A program made the translations under genes and the position numbers. Source: Jezberella montanilacus (GTDB lineage Bacteria > Pseudomonadota > Gammaproteobacteria > Burkholderiales > Burkholderiaceae_B). Taken from it: a stretch of DNA of 64,000 bases. The notes under the pieces are model-generated. The model saw only the letters and a list, made by a program, of their open reading frames with translations, did not search any database and was not told the DNA's origin. Positions 40,722 through 50,531 of this stretch are shown here, in pieces. The stretch is from NCBI RefSeq assembly GCF_003003055.1, contig NZ_PVTV01000011.1, positions 310,001-374,000 on the forward strand, in the 5' to 3' direction. Each line of letters begins with the position of its first letter. Position 1 is the first letter of the stretch.

Positions 40722-42242
40722 TTAGTTTTGCTTATCGGGTAAGTTTTCATTATCTGGGTTCGTGGCACGCTTGATAGCGGTCACAGTAGCTGGTTGGCCT
40801 AAGCCTGCTACGGGCGCACTATCAAAGAACTCATCATCCGCATCATAACCATTGGCGAGCGTGACGGAAGGAGCTGAAGCGTTGGCAACTGAGGCATGAG
40901 CTGCTGAAGCGTTTAGTGGCGTCCCCGCGTCACCTGCCCCAAGGGGCACCGAATCGAAATCGTGCAATTCATCCCAGACCTCCCCTTTCAGAAAATCTGG
41001 GTCTTCTCGCGTGTCCGCTGCTGGTAAAACAGAGTCTTGAATAATGGGCGGCAAACTTGCAGCAACATTAGTGGCTCGTCTCCATTGGCTGGCAGCTTCT
41101 TCTTTACGGCCCAGACGATCGTAGAGGCTTCCAAGCAAGGCGTGCACTCGAGAGTCATCGCGCTGTTTTAAACTACGTTGCAGATAATGCTCTGCTTGCC
41201 CCCAGATTTGTCCCGCGAGGCAAAGCATACCCAGTGTCGCCAATAGCTCAGCGTCATGAGGTTTGCTTGTGAGCCAGGCTTCTGCCTTAAGAAGTCGACG
41301 AGCAGTTTGAGAAGGCTCGGCTCTCGCGTAAGCCGCCAAAATTCTGGTGTCAAAGGCGACAGCCAATGACTGCTCAAGCACTTTCGATGCTTCGTCCAAC
41401 TCGCCAATTGACTCAAAGGCAACAGCTGCAGCTAAGGCGATTTCCGGCAAGGTCTTTTCAGAAATGCTCAGGTCTTTCCAAACTTCTCGCCACTGCCCGT
41501 TATCCATGGACTCTCGGATACGGGCAGCCGCAGAAAATTCAATCAATTGAGTCGCTTCAACATCACTCAAGGCAGATCGGCGATTCAAGCTTCGTGCCAG
41601 TGCAAATACTTGGTCGTGCCGATTCAGTTGTCGATATGCTCGCAATAACAATCGCATAGTATGCAAATGCCTCGCCCCTTTGGCTTGTAGCGGGGCTAAC
41701 CGGTCCAACGCTTGCTGAGCATAACCTTGATCTAACAACAAATCTGCCGCAGCAGCCGCCACGGCGTCGCTCAAGGACACATCGTTCGCCGCCTTCGCTT
41801 CAGCTTGTTCGAGCAACTTATCCCGACGATCAAACTCGCTCATTGCATGAGCGGCCCGCGCGGCAGATAAGGCGGCAAGCACCTGCTGACTCGCGTTGCG
41901 ACTACGCCCCACTACCTTGGTCAGATCTTTCTCAGCTTTTGCATAACGACCTTCGAGTAACTCGGTCCAACCCAATTCAAGCAACTCGTGGTCGCGACGG
42001 ACCAAGCGCCGTAGATGCCAATCTCTAATGCGCAGTGGGATTTCAGTTAACCAAACAAGCAGTCGCAAACCCATGTAGAGCAGCACAAATGACAACAGGA
42101 CCGCCAGCACGACGAAGGCAAGAGAGACTTGGATTCGTGTGTGCCCGACAAAGACAAGAACATTACCGCCAAGTTCTTGCAGCTTGACCGCGCACGCCAC
42201 GGCCACCGTAGTGAGCAGGAGCGTCCAAAACCATGTCCGCAT
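40722..42242 (-). CDS. hemY: HemY, TPR membrane protein of the heme cluster
   Basis: 506-aa protein of the proteobacterial HemY family (not the Bacillus protoporphyrinogen oxidase). Two N-terminal membrane helices (about residues 3-20 and 35-60) are followed by the HemY_N region with RRDHELLELGWTELLEGRYAKAEKDL and then many TPR-like helical pairs. A low-complexity Ala/Asp tail of about 80 residues ends the protein. The start at 42242 follows the hemX stop by four bases, so translation is probably coupled. Role in heme supply is inferred from conserved linkage to hemC and hemD; mechanism is unclear. Confidence 0.88.
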   Translation of the reverse strand: MRTWFWTLLLTTVAVACAVKLQELGGNVLVFVGHTRIQVSLAFVVLAVLLSFVLLYMGLRLLVWLTEIPLRIRDWHLRRLVRRDHELLELGWTELLEGRYAKAEKDLTKVVGRSRNASQQVLAALSAARAAHAMSEFDRRDKLLEQAEAKAANDVSLSDAVAAAAADLLLDQGYAQQALDRLAPLQAKGARHLHTMRLLLRAYRQLNRHDQVFALARSLNRRSALSDVEATQLIEFSAAARIRESMDNGQWREVWKDLSISEKTLPEIALAAAVAFESIGELDEASKVLEQSLAVAFDTRILAAYARAEPSQTARRLLKAEAWLTSKPHDAELLATLGMLCLAGQIWGQAEHYLQRSLKQRDDSRVHALLGSLYDRLGRKEEAASQWRRATNVAASLPPIIQDSVLPAADTREDPDFLKGEVWDELHDFDSVPLGAGDAGTPLNASAAHASVANASAPSVTLANGYDADDEFFDSAPVAGLGQPATVTAIKRATNPDNENLPDKQN

Positions 42243-42246
42243 AAGA

Positions 42247-43446
42247 TTAGTCCTTTGACGAACGAGCAAGGGTTCCGCGCGTGGCCTCTAGGGCGCCAAA
42301 ACTGCCTGCAATGTCTGGCAATGCGGTCAGAACGGGAACGGCTTGCAATTCATGGACCAAATTAATCGCCGCCAGCGTGTCGTAAGATTTTGGATCAAAT
42401 CGAGATTGCACGACTGACTCTACCAACAACAACTCATCTCGCCAGACATTGGGCTGACGCATGAGCAAAGATAATTGAGCTGTGAGTAAGCGGGCCCTCA
42501 AATTCTCTCGCAACTGAGCCCCCTGCTCTGGAGACAAAAGGAGTGCGTTAGGGTCATTTACCCGTTGAATGCTCACGACGCCCGCCAAGTCTTTCGCTAC
42601 CACAGACGCAACCGTAGTACCCCATGAAGCAAGCTTGTCGTATACGACGTCCCACCAAGAGCTGTTGGCGTCAGTCGATGCTTGACCGACCTCAGCAGTT
42701 TTGTCGGACGTCTGCACATGATTTGATCTAGCCTCGTTTGATTTGGTCTCAATCACCGCCGGCTCACCGCCAGACCGTTGCAGTTTAACGAGGGGCGCTG
42801 CCCCATCAGGCACAAGCAGGGGTGCGCGACTGGTAAGCGTAATCAACAGTTCGAGTCGGGTTGATAGCAATGATAAATCAACGCTGGGGGCCGTTCGTAA
42901 GCGCTCAATGTCGAGGCTAATGGCCCGGTGCAAAGACACGAACTCTTGCCTGTTGGCTCTAATTAACTCAGCCTGCGCTGTCTCAAGCGCCAAGAGCGCA
43001 CTATTAACATTGCCCGCCAAACGCAGTTGTTGGTTCGCAAGAGTCAGCAATCTGTCTGCATCGTTAAGCAATAGGCCATTGTCCATGCCATTGTTAAACG
43101 TTTGCCATGCCTGGTCGAGAGAATCGAACTGCTCTTGTGCAGCACGAAGTGAAGCCTCAAGCTGAGCGATGCGACCAGACTGCGATTCAGCGAGATCCGT
43201 TGCCTTCTTGGCATCCCGCTGCGTCATATCAAGCTGCGAACTTAGTGCTTGTATTTGCGTCGCAACAGCCTTACCGGAAGACTCAAACCGCTGTTCAGCG
43301 AACCATAGTGCCGCACCGAGTAAAACGCAAATGATACATAAGCTAATTAACAGGTTAGTCTTCAACGACGACTTTGATCGCTGGGACGAAGTAACGCCTG
43401 ATTCGCCTTGATGGTGACCCGCACTTGACATTGAATTCTCGCTCAT
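42247..43446 (-). CDS. hemX: HemX, membrane-anchored heme-cluster protein
   Basis: 399-aa protein of the HemX family, annotated elsewhere as uroporphyrinogen-III C-methyltransferase-like although it lacks the methyltransferase domain. A polar cytoplasmic N-terminus of about 29 residues precedes one membrane helix (LLISLCIICVLLGAALWF) and a periplasmic coiled coil with LLTLANQQLRLAGN and a C-terminal helical region. The ATG overlaps the hemD stop (ATGA). Its exact job is unknown; the context suggests a scaffold for heme pathway enzymes together with HemY. Confidence 0.87.
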   Translation of the reverse strand: MSENSMSSAGHHQGESGVTSSQRSKSSLKTNLLISLCIICVLLGAALWFAEQRFESSGKAVATQIQALSSQLDMTQRDAKKATDLAESQSGRIAQLEASLRAAQEQFDSLDQAWQTFNNGMDNGLLLNDADRLLTLANQQLRLAGNVNSALLALETAQAELIRANRQEFVSLHRAISLDIERLRTAPSVDLSLLSTRLELLITLTSRAPLLVPDGAAPLVKLQRSGGEPAVIETKSNEARSNHVQTSDKTAEVGQASTDANSSWWDVVYDKLASWGTTVASVVAKDLAGVVSIQRVNDPNALLLSPEQGAQLRENLRARLLTAQLSLLMRQPNVWRDELLLVESVVQSRFDPKSYDTLAAINLVHELQAVPVLTALPDIAGSFGALEATRGTLARSSKD

Positions 43447-44270
43447 GGCGCTATTGTAATCTTAGGTGTGTGCAAACGCGTCAAAAAACACTGAACAATT
43501 GACGAATCGTCCGGTCTACAAATCGCCATATTCTGGCGATTCAATTTAACATTGAGCACGGAGAATCGTTGTTGTAGATGCGACTGAAATTTTTCGTGGG
43601 TCAGTACGAAAGTGCAATTGGATAACCACGACAATACATTTTGAGGTAATTCCTGCGCAAGTAAAACGTCAATCGACTGGGTACTGGTCAACAGCCAAAC
43701 AACAGATTGCTCAGCACCAACCCACTCCCGAAGATAGCTCCTTGCTTGGACGTCGAGCTCGACAGGCAGTCGCTGATAGGACGCATGAACCGCGGTTTCA
43801 ATACCAACAGCGGTCAGCTTGTCGATGAGCCAGTCTCTCCCGTCCTGCCCTCTAACAAGCAACACACGTTTTAGTGGCGTCTCGAGTCGATCCAATTCTG
43901 CCCACAGGGACTCGGAGTCTGCCTGGCCGCCACCAGGACAAATAATGGGCTGAGTGGTAACAAACACGTTCTTAACAGCGCTAGCTGTAGCGGATCCAAC
44001 TGTTGCGATCATACAACCGTCTGGCCACTGAAAAGCTGGTCCGAGCTGACGGGAATACCCTTGAACGGCGGTGCGGCTCGCAAAGATGACCAAGTCGAAA
44101 TCCTTTGGCTGAGCCAGAACCTGATCCACCTTTAGCATGGTGGGTTCAACGGTCAAAAGGGGGATCTCGAACACCTGCCAGCCATGCTCACTCAATTGCC
44201 TATTGACCATCTCGCTACGTCCCGATGGTCGAGTCAAAACCGCAATCCGAGAGGCATGTTCTTCTGACAT
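43443..44270 (-). CDS. hemD: Uroporphyrinogen-III synthase
   Basis: 275-aa enzyme that cyclises and inverts ring D of hydroxymethylbilane to uroporphyrinogen III. The family is poorly conserved; useful signs are AVLTRPSGRSEMVNRQL at the start, FASRTAVQGYSRQL, ATVGSATASAV, the RVLLVRGQDGRDWLIDKL strand-loop and LLTSTQSIDVLL. The ATG at 44270 has GAAG six bases upstream; a TTG four codons earlier is less likely. It follows hemC by 31 bases and overlaps hemX, giving the standard hemCDXY order. Confidence 0.92.
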   Translation of the reverse strand: MSEEHASRIAVLTRPSGRSEMVNRQLSEHGWQVFEIPLLTVEPTMLKVDQVLAQPKDFDLVIFASRTAVQGYSRQLGPAFQWPDGCMIATVGSATASAVKNVFVTTQPIICPGGGQADSESLWAELDRLETPLKRVLLVRGQDGRDWLIDKLTAVGIETAVHASYQRLPVELDVQARSYLREWVGAEQSVVWLLTSTQSIDVLLAQELPQNVLSWLSNCTFVLTHEKFQSHLQQRFSVLNVKLNRQNMAICRPDDSSIVQCFLTRLHTPKITIAP

Positions 44271-44301
44271 CAGCAACTTCAATCAATTAAGCGGTGAAGC
44301 C

Positions 44302-45234
44302 CTAAGCTTGAGGTTCACTTAGTGCGGCAAGTATTTTGTCTGCACCTTGGCTAATAAGCTCACTGGCTACTTGCTCACCTAGCTCGACGGCGATCCCCAG
44401 ACCACCACACGCTTCGGCTCGGTATATCGAGCGTCCCGTGGGCGTCGCCACTAATCCCCGTAGCCTGAGGACTCCGTCGTCGACTCGCGCATAGGCAGCC
44501 AACGGCACCTGACACGAACCACCCAGCATTTTAGAAACGGTTCTCTCAGCTATTGCACAGGCCGTCGTTACCTCGCATCCAATGGGCTGAAGCAGGCTCC
44601 TGAGAGCCATCCGTGACGCGAGGATTTCTATCCCTAGCGCGCCTTGCCCAGCCGCCGGCAAAGAATCTTCAACGTCGATATGATGTTTAATCCGATGGGC
44701 TAATCCCAAACGATCCAAGCCTGCAGCCGCGAGAATGATTGCTGCATATTGGTCGTTGTCTAACTTAGACAGACGAGTATCCAGATTGCCGCGAAGCGGT
44801 TCGATCTGCAGATGCGGAAAACGAGATCGCAGTTGCGCTTCTCTACGCAGACTAGATGTCCCTACAATAGCACCGGCCGGTAGCTCGGCTATCCGAGCAT
44901 ATCGATTCGAAACGAATGCGTCTCTGCAATCTGCTCTCGCCAAAATAGTTGAAAGTTCAAAGGGCTCTTGTAAATCAACGGGAACATCTTTTAACGAATG
45001 AACAGCTAAGTCCGCCCTGCCGTCTAGCAGCGCCAATTCAAGCTCTTTGACAAACAGGCCTTTGCCACCCACTTTGGACAAGCTGCGATCAAGGATTTCG
45101 TCACCTCGTGTCGACAACTTAAGCAAATCAACTTGTACATTGGGATAAAGCGCTTGCAATCTGACCTGAACGTGCTCTGCCTGCCACAGCGCTAAGCGAC
45201 TTGCGCGTGTAGCAATCACCAACCGCTCAGACAT
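44302..45234 (-). CDS. hemC: Hydroxymethylbilane synthase (porphobilinogen deaminase)
   Basis: 310-aa enzyme that polymerises four porphobilinogen units onto a dipyrromethane cofactor. The cofactor-bearing Cys241 is in [12 protein letters not shown]; the active-site segments VHSLKDVP (with catalytic Asp83), [11 protein letters not shown] and RGNLDTRL are intact. AAGGGAAATTCA precedes the ATG. First gene of the hem operon; upstream is a short region with a small membrane ORF. Cytoplasmic. Confidence 0.96.
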   Translation of the reverse strand: MSERLVIATRASRLALWQAEHVQVRLQALYPNVQVDLLKLSTRGDEILDRSLSKVGGKGLFVKELELALLDGRADLAVHSLKDVPVDLQEPFELSTILARADCRDAFVSNRYARIAELPAGAIVGTSSLRREAQLRSRFPHLQIEPLRGNLDTRLSKLDNDQYAAIILAAAGLDRLGLAHRIKHHIDVEDSLPAAGQGALGIEILASRMALRSLLQPIGCEVTTACAIAERTVSKMLGGSCQVPLAAYARVDDGVLRLRGLVATPTGRSIYRAEACGGLGIAVELGEQVASELISQGADKILAALSEPQA

Positions 45235-45279
45235 TGAATTTCCCTTTGATCATTGACGACGATCGTCTATCAAAAACAA

Positions 45280-45399
45280 TCATCTTATGTAGTGCGCGGC
45301 GATTGCAAGCAGCACACCAATGGCTGCAAGCAGAGACAACCGTTGCAAGAGCGTTCTGCCTTTGCGTTCAGGCATTTTTTTCGATTCTTCTGTTGTCAT
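45280..45399 (-). CDS. Small membrane protein, 39 aa
   Basis: Short ORF between sucD and hemC on the same strand. The product begins MTTEESKKMPERKGRTLL, a charged start, followed by a single hydrophobic helix of about 18 residues (LSLLAAIGVLLAIAAHYI) and a terminal Arg, the look of a one-pass membrane peptide. No strong ribosome binding site is visible (GATGTC lies before the ATG). It lies just beyond the sucD terminator, 45 bases before the hemC start. I do not recognise the family; a chance ORF cannot be excluded. Confidence 0.5.
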   Translation of the reverse strand: MTTEESKKMPERKGRTLLQRLSLLAAIGVLLAIAAHYIR

Positions 45400-45412
45400 G
45401 ACATCAACTTTT

Positions 45413-45447
45413 AAATAAAAACGCCTACCCTGTTAACCGGGTAGGCG
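45413..45447 (-). terminator. Rho-independent terminator after sucD
   Basis: CGCCTACCC (45422-45430) and GGGTAGGCG (45439-45447) form a perfect 9-base stem with an 8-base loop. On the minus strand it is followed by TTTTTATTT (45421-45413), so it terminates the sucCD transcript about 43 bases after the sucD stop. Confidence 0.85.
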
Positions 45448-45489
45448 CTGTCGATCGATCAAACCCTGATCAATCTGTCACCGGACAAA

Positions 45490-46371
45490 TTACAGGACCG
45501 ATTTCAACAACGTACCCATCTCGGATGGATTTTTCGTTGTGCGAATACCGCATGCTTCCATGATTTCGAGCTTGGCATCGGCTGTGTCAGCCCCACCAGA
45601 AATTAAAGCGCCGGCATGACCCATTCTTTTGCCTGCCGGTGCTGTGACCCCAGCAATAAAACCAACTAATGGTTTCTTCATGTTGTCTTTGGCCCACAGC
45701 GCAGCGTTGACTTCGTCAGGCCCACCAATTTCACCAATCATGATAACAGCATCGGTATCGGGATCATCATTAAACATCTTGAGCACATCAATGTGCTTCA
45801 AACCGTTGATTGGATCACCACCAATACCCACTGCGCTTGACTGCCCCAATCCAAGTTCGGTGACTTGGGCGACCGCTTCGTATGTCAGCGTGCCTGAACG
45901 GCTGACAATGCCAACACGACCTTTGCGATGGATGTGTCCTGGCATGATACCAATCTTGATTTCATCAGGGGTAATTAATCCTGGGCAATTGGGACCTAAC
46001 AGAAGGGTTTTGCTACCGATGCTTTGCATGCGATATTTGATCTCGAGCATATCCCGGACCGGGATACCTTCAGTAATACAAATGACCAAGTCCAGCTCAG
46101 CTTCGACCGCTTCCCAAATGGCTGCTGCAGCACCAGCCGGTGGCACATAAATAACAGAGACATTAGCACCGGTTTCGTTCTTTGCATCTTTGACAGAAGC
46201 AAAAATCGGTATGCCTTCAAAATCCTCACCCGCTTTCTTAGGGTTGACGCCCGCCACGAAACAATTTTGGCCATTGGCATAGGCACGGCTGGTACGGGTA
46301 TGGAATTGACCCGTTTTACCCGTAATGCCTTGTGTAACAACTTTCGTATCTTTGTTAATCAGAATCGACAT
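45490..46371 (-). CDS. sucD: Succinyl-CoA synthetase, alpha subunit
   Basis: 293-aa TCA-cycle subunit that binds CoA and carries the phosphorylated His. TQGITGKTGQFHT near the start is the CoA-binding loop, GPNCPGLITP lies mid-protein, and the active His252 is in KRMGHAGALISGG. It follows sucC by 18 bases and ends before a strong terminator. Length and motifs are normal. The complex makes ATP or GTP from succinyl-CoA in the cytoplasm. Confidence 0.97.
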   Translation of the reverse strand: MSILINKDTKVVTQGITGKTGQFHTRTSRAYANGQNCFVAGVNPKKAGEDFEGIPIFASVKDAKNETGANVSVIYVPPAGAAAAIWEAVEAELDLVICITEGIPVRDMLEIKYRMQSIGSKTLLLGPNCPGLITPDEIKIGIMPGHIHRKGRVGIVSRSGTLTYEAVAQVTELGLGQSSAVGIGGDPINGLKHIDVLKMFNDDPDTDAVIMIGEIGGPDEVNAALWAKDNMKKPLVGFIAGVTAPAGKRMGHAGALISGGADTADAKLEIMEACGIRTTKNPSEMGTLLKSVL

Positions 46372-46389
46372 TTCAGCATCCTTGGCGAA

Positions 46390-47550
46390 TTATTTGGCAG
46401 CTGCAACAACACGAGTAGCCGCCTCGGCCATCGTGTCAGCACTGATAATAGGCAGACCAGAGTCTACGAGCAACTGCTTGCCTAACTCTTCGTTCGTACC
46501 TTTCATCCGGACGACGAGAGGAACGCTCAGGTTGACCGCTTTACATGCAGTAATCACGCCCTGCGCAATGACGTCGCACCGCATGATGCCGCCGAAAATA
46601 TTGACCAAAATCGCTTTGGTCCCTTTGTTTGCGAGCATGATCTTAAAGGCTTCAGTAACGCGCTCTTCTGTTGCGCTACCACCCACATCCAGGAAGTTCG
46701 CAGGCTCACCGCCAAACAACTTAATGGTATCCATCGTGGCCATCGCCAAACCGGCACCGTTAACCAGACAACCAATATTGCCGTCTAGCTGGATGTAGGC
46801 GAGGTCATGCTTACTTGCTTCGACTTCAGCTGGATCTTCTTCATCAATGTCGCGATAAGCAACAATCTCTGGGTGGCGGAACAAGGCATTGGTATCAAAA
46901 TTGAACTTTGCATCAAGGGCAATAATGTCACCGCTACCCGTCAGAATCAATGGATTGATCTCGGCCAAGGACGAGTCAGTATCCCAATAGCATTTGTAGA
47001 GTTTTTGAAACTCGGCCGCTGCCTTTTTCACCGATGTTTCGGGAACACCAATGCCGCGTGCCAGGTTTTCAGCTTCACCATCGGTCAGGCCTGTGCCTGG
47101 ATCGACGAATACTTTGAGGATTTTTTCAGGATGGCTTTCAGCCACTTCTTCGATATCCATGCCCCCTTCGCTGGACGCCATGACGCAAACACGCTGCGTG
47201 CCGCGGTCAGTAACGATGCCGACGTAATACTCTTTCTTAATGTCAGCACCCTCTTCGATTAACAGACGGCGAACTTTTTGCCCTGCAGGACCGGTCTGAT
47301 GCGTAATCAATTGCATCCCCAAAATCTCTGTCGACAGCTGACGCACCTCGTCGACCGAGCGGGCAAGCTTTACGCCCCCCCCTTTGCCGCGACCACCAGC
47401 GTGGATCTGGGCTTTAACGACCCAGACTGGTCCGCCAAGCTGCTCAGCTGCAGCAACGGCTTCTTCAACGCTAAACGCGGGGATGCCACGGGGTACTGTG
47501 ACACCGAACTTTCTTAGCAATTCCTTGCCTTGATACTCATGGATCTTCAT
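46390..47550 (-). CDS. sucC: Succinyl-CoA synthetase, beta subunit
   Basis: 386-aa nucleotide-binding subunit. It begins [17 protein letters not shown] and contains the ATP-grasp fold ([20 protein letters not shown]), [13 protein letters not shown] with metal-binding residues, and the [25 protein letters not shown] block shared with the CoA-ligase domain. First gene of the sucCD unit. The preceding DUF2889 gene lies 47 bases upstream on the same strand, so read-through from the recA side is possible. Confidence 0.97.
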   Translation of the reverse strand: MKIHEYQGKELLRKFGVTVPRGIPAFSVEEAVAAAEQLGGPVWVVKAQIHAGGRGKGGGVKLARSVDEVRQLSTEILGMQLITHQTGPAGQKVRRLLIEEGADIKKEYYVGIVTDRGTQRVCVMASSEGGMDIEEVAESHPEKILKVFVDPGTGLTDGEAENLARGIGVPETSVKKAAAEFQKLYKCYWDTDSSLAEINPLILTGSGDIIALDAKFNFDTNALFRHPEIVAYRDIDEEDPAEVEASKHDLAYIQLDGNIGCLVNGAGLAMATMDTIKLFGGEPANFLDVGGSATEERVTEAFKIMLANKGTKAILVNIFGGIMRCDVIAQGVITACKAVNLSVPLVVRMKGTNEELGKQLLVDSGLPIISADTMAEAATRVVAAAK

Positions 47551-47597
47551 GGGAATCCTGTCAGTTTTATTGAAGGGTAAATATCTTTCGTTAAGGT

Positions 47598-48191
47598 TTA
47601 CTCGTTGCCACTTTTGGCCTCAACCGTCTCTTGCACTTCAGACGTTGGTCCTTGGTACCACTGGGGGTAAAACTCTTTTGTGACGGGACCATCCAAGCGC
47701 CAAGCGTGACAACCGCCAAGCATGAAAGGTTTTTTCGCCGTTTTGTTTGGATCCTTGCGACGCCGACCAGACATGGATTGAATTGCGACGGTCGGCAAAA
47801 CAGAAGTTAACTCGCTAACATGGGTACAACCCGAGGTCGTACCGAAACGTTCTTTGACTTGTTGGCGGAAACTTTTTAGTAAATTCATGCCCACCAAGTC
47901 TTGATAGACTGGGGCAATCTCGGTACATCTACCGTCAAAGGGGGCCGAGTCGTAGGCGGCCTCTGCCTCAAGGATTTGAAAGGTATCATCAATGGTGATA
48001 CGAACGTGCATGTGATGAAAGGCGAACCCTGCGGGCCTAATCCCACCGTCATTTCGGTTGAAATCATAAGACTTCGTATCGATTAACTCTGCCTCAATAT
48101 CCCACAAGCCGTCTTCTCGTTCAAAAGAATGAACCTGAATAGACCGATTGTGCATCGGTTTTCTGGCAACGGTAGGCTGAGAAAGAGGCAT
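47598..48191 (-). CDS. DUF2889 domain protein
   Basis: 197-aa protein of family DUF2889. The core shows [61 protein letters not shown] and [18 protein letters not shown]. No signal peptide or membrane helix remains when the start is taken at 48191 ([10 protein letters not shown]); the longer ORF adds a hydrophobic but poorly conserved-looking stretch. Its place between recX and sucC is a conserved arrangement in Alcaligenaceae such as Bordetella. Function is unknown. The Cys and His residues in GCTHVSEL might bind a ligand. Confidence 0.85.
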   Translation of the reverse strand: MPLSQPTVARKPMHNRSIQVHSFEREDGLWDIEAELIDTKSYDFNRNDGGIRPAGFAFHHMHVRITIDDTFQILEAEAAYDSAPFDGRCTEIAPVYQDLVGMNLLKSFRQQVKERFGTTSGCTHVSELTSVLPTVAIQSMSGRRRKDPNKTAKKPFMLGGCHAWRLDGPVTKEFYPQWYQGPTSEVQETVEAKSGNE

Positions 48192-48272
48192 AGGCAAGAA
48201 TATCGACAAAAAAATTCGCAGGCAAGCAAGACGCATACTGCAACGCAACAATTCGAAGAGTATAGCGCAAGG

Positions 48273-48776
48273 CTAAACCGTATCGTCCCCTTGCGAGCCT
48301 AACTTCAAAATCTTGCGAATTACTTCAGTAGAGAAGCCACGGGCGGCTAGAAACCGCCCTTGTCTGGCGTAGTCAGTGGCGTTAAGCGGTAGCCCATCGC
48401 GGCCGAAGCGCTTGACCCAAACACCTAAGCCTCGATCGTACTCGGTATTTTTTAGCTGTTCTTTGGCATCGGCGATCTGTTGATCCGAGATCCCTTGTGC
48501 TTTGAGCGCTTGCACAATGCGCAAGTTGCCATGGATACCTGCCTTGCGATGAACAAGACCCTGAGCATATCTCGTATCCGATTGCCATCCGGCCGCAGCC
48601 AGGTCGTCTAACAGTTTTTCAATTTGCGCTGGGTCATCACAATGAACACGCAACTTGTTGGTCAATTCGGCTCGGCTGTGTTCACGGCGTGACAAAAAGG
48701 ACACGGCCCTAGCCTTGAGGGACAGGCCGGGCCGTTTTTTTGCACCAGATTCAGGCACAAACTCGTCCTCTGACAT
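48273..48776 (-). CDS. recX: RecX, regulator of RecA
   Basis: 167-aa RecX: three-helix tandem repeats visible in AVSFLSRREHSRAELTNKL, LLDDLAAAGWQSDTRYAQGLVHRK, and GLPLNATDYARQGRFLAARGFSTEVIRKIL. RecX caps RecA filaments and inhibits strand exchange. It lies eight bases after recA on the same strand, so it shares the SOS-controlled transcript. The N-terminal MSEDEFVPESGAKKRPG is polar and probably disordered. Confidence 0.94.
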   Translation of the reverse strand: MSEDEFVPESGAKKRPGLSLKARAVSFLSRREHSRAELTNKLRVHCDDPAQIEKLLDDLAAAGWQSDTRYAQGLVHRKAGIHGNLRIVQALKAQGISDQQIADAKEQLKNTEYDRGLGVWVKRFGRDGLPLNATDYARQGRFLAARGFSTEVIRKILKLGSQGDDTV

Positions 48777-48784
48777 CGTGCAGC

Positions 48785-49912
48785 TTAGCCTTCGTCATCC
48801 ATGGCTGGATTTTCAGCAACAGCTGCTTTACTCGCTTTGGATGCTTTGGTCGGAGCACCCGCTGCTGGGGCATCGGCCGTTGCCCCACCAACCCGAAGCG
48901 ACACCCCAAGTTTCTCACGCACCTTGTTTTCAATATCGATCGCCATAGCCGGACGCTCTCGAAGGTACTCACGCACATTATCTTTACCTTGGCCGATGCG
49001 CTCGCCGCTATAACTGAACCACGCACCTGCCTTATCAACCACCCCGGCCACCACCCCCAAATCAATGATTTCGCCCTCGCGGGATATGCCCGAGCCATAC
49101 ATGATATCGAACTCAGCTTGCTTAAACGGTGGTGCAATCTTGTTTTTCACTACCTTGACGCGAGTCTCATTACCGACGACCTCGTCGCCCTTTTTGATCG
49201 AGCCGATACGTCTGATATCGAGGCGGACTGAAGCATAAAACTTAAGCGCATTACCACCAGTTGTGGTCTCGGGACTACCGAACATGACGCCGATTTTCAT
49301 GCGAATCTGGTTAATAAAAATAACCATGCAGTTAGTGCGTTTGATACTGGCTGTCAATTTGCGAAGTGCTTGGCTCATCAGTCGTGCTTGAAGGCCGGGT
49401 AACGAATCCCCCATCTCACCTTCGATCTCGGCCTTGGGCACGAGGGCCGCAACGGAGTCAATCACGATCAAATCCACAGAACCTGAACGAACGAGCGCAT
49501 CAGTGATCTCAAGCGCCTGTTCGCCCGTATCCGGCTGAGAAATCAGTAAGTCGGTCAGATTAACGCCTAACTTTGACGCGTACTGCACGTCAAGTGCATG
49601 CTCAGCGTCGATAAAAGCGCAGGTGCCCCCTACTTTTTGCATTTCAGCGATGACCTGTAAGGTAAGCGTTGTTTTGCCGGAGGACTCAGGGCCATAAATC
49701 TCGACCACTCGGCCGCGAGGCAAACCGCCGACGCCCAGTGCAATATCTAAACCGAGAGAACCGGTGGACACGACCTGGATGTCATGCTCGATTTCGTTAT
49801 CGCCGTAACGCATGACGGAACCCTTGCCAAACTGCTTTTCAATCTGCGAGAGCGCAGCAGCCAATGCCTTGCCCTTCTCGGAGGAGCCGGCCTTCAGGGT
49901 TTTATCGTCCAT
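48785..49912 (-). CDS. recA: RecA recombinase
   Basis: 375-aa RecA. Walker [10 protein letters not shown] is at residues 74-82, the Walker B-type strand [15 protein letters not shown] follows, and loop 2 is within [20 protein letters not shown]. The C-terminal tail is acidic (ENPAMDDEG). It performs homologous strand exchange and activates LexA self-cleavage. AAGGA stands seven bases before the ATG, and a LexA box lies about 75 bases upstream. Confidence 0.98.
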   Translation of the reverse strand: MDDKTLKAGSSEKGKALAAALSQIEKQFGKGSVMRYGDNEIEHDIQVVSTGSLGLDIALGVGGLPRGRVVEIYGPESSGKTTLTLQVIAEMQKVGGTCAFIDAEHALDVQYASKLGVNLTDLLISQPDTGEQALEITDALVRSGSVDLIVIDSVAALVPKAEIEGEMGDSLPGLQARLMSQALRKLTASIKRTNCMVIFINQIRMKIGVMFGSPETTTGGNALKFYASVRLDIRRIGSIKKGDEVVGNETRVKVVKNKIAPPFKQAEFDIMYGSGISREGEIIDLGVVAGVVDKAGAWFSYSGERIGQGKDNVREYLRERPAMAIDIENKVREKLGVSLRVGGATADAPAAGAPTKASKASKAAVAENPAMDDEG

Positions 49913-49987
49913 TTATCTATCCTTAACTTTGATCAGTGCGCAGACACCGCTGTCTGTAGCATCAGGGGAATTATCACATCCAGATAA

Positions 49988-50007
49988 TACTGTATATAAC
50001 AACAGTA
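49988..50007 (-). promoter_or_regulatory. LexA (SOS) box upstream of recA
   Basis: The 16-base core CTGTATATAACAACAG at 49990-50005, flanked by TA on each side, matches the classical LexA consensus CTGT-N8-ACAG. It lies 76-95 bases upstream of the recA ATG and probably overlaps the recA promoter. The rest of the 310-base gap from 49913 to 50222 contains no gene; it must also hold the promoter of the DUF485-actP pair. Confidence 0.9.
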
Positions 50008-50222
50008 TGCATAAAAATTCTTCGCAAAAATACGTTTGCACCGGTCATTCGATGGGTAAATACATCAATTTAGGGGTAATACCGATAGGACATACCCTGC
50101 AAAACACCAAGAACAACTTATTAAACAGGTGTGTATCAGTTTATTGTGACACTTAAATGTAATGATCCACAAAAAAATAAAGTGCTGTAAAAAAATATAA
50201 GCAGGACCAAAAGGAGATGGAA

Positions 50223-50531
50223 ATGATCGACCCCACCATTGCCCGAATTCAGGCAAATCCCAAGTACTTGGAACTCAAGCGAAGACGCAACACCCTAGGA
50301 TGGACTTTAGCTGCTGCCATGTTAGTGGCCTATTACGGCTTTATCTGTCTGATTGCCTGGAACAAAGCGTTCCTGTCAACGCCGATTGGCGCTGGGGTCA
50401 CCACCATTGGGGTTCCGATTGGCTTAGGACTGATTGTCTTCACCATCCTCATTACCCTCTATTACGTCAACCATGCCAACAAAGAGTTTGATGGGTTGAC
50501 TGCCGAAATCCTTGAGGAGGCAAAAAAATGA
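50223..50531 (+). CDS. DUF485 membrane protein (YjcH-like)
   Basis: 102-aa protein with two membrane helices (about residues 24-48 and 58-82) and the DUF485 pattern [40 protein letters not shown]. These proteins are nearly always encoded immediately before the acetate symporter ActP and probably assist it. AAGGAG lies six bases before the ATG at 50223; an ATG at 50217 touches the binding site. Its stop overlaps the actP start by four bases. Confidence 0.93.
   Translation: MIDPTIARIQANPKYLELKRRRNTLGWTLAAAMLVAYYGFICLIAWNKAFLSTPIGAGVTTIGVPIGLGLIVFTILITLYYVNHANKEFDGLTAEILEEAKK

Noticed and set aside
46024-46798. Plus-strand ORFs of over 150 codons opposite sucD and sucC
   Set aside because: Shadows of highly conserved TCA-cycle genes on the other strand.
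50120-50160. CRP-like site before the DUF485-actP genes
   Set aside because: A TGTGA half-site is present but the second half does not match well enough to claim.
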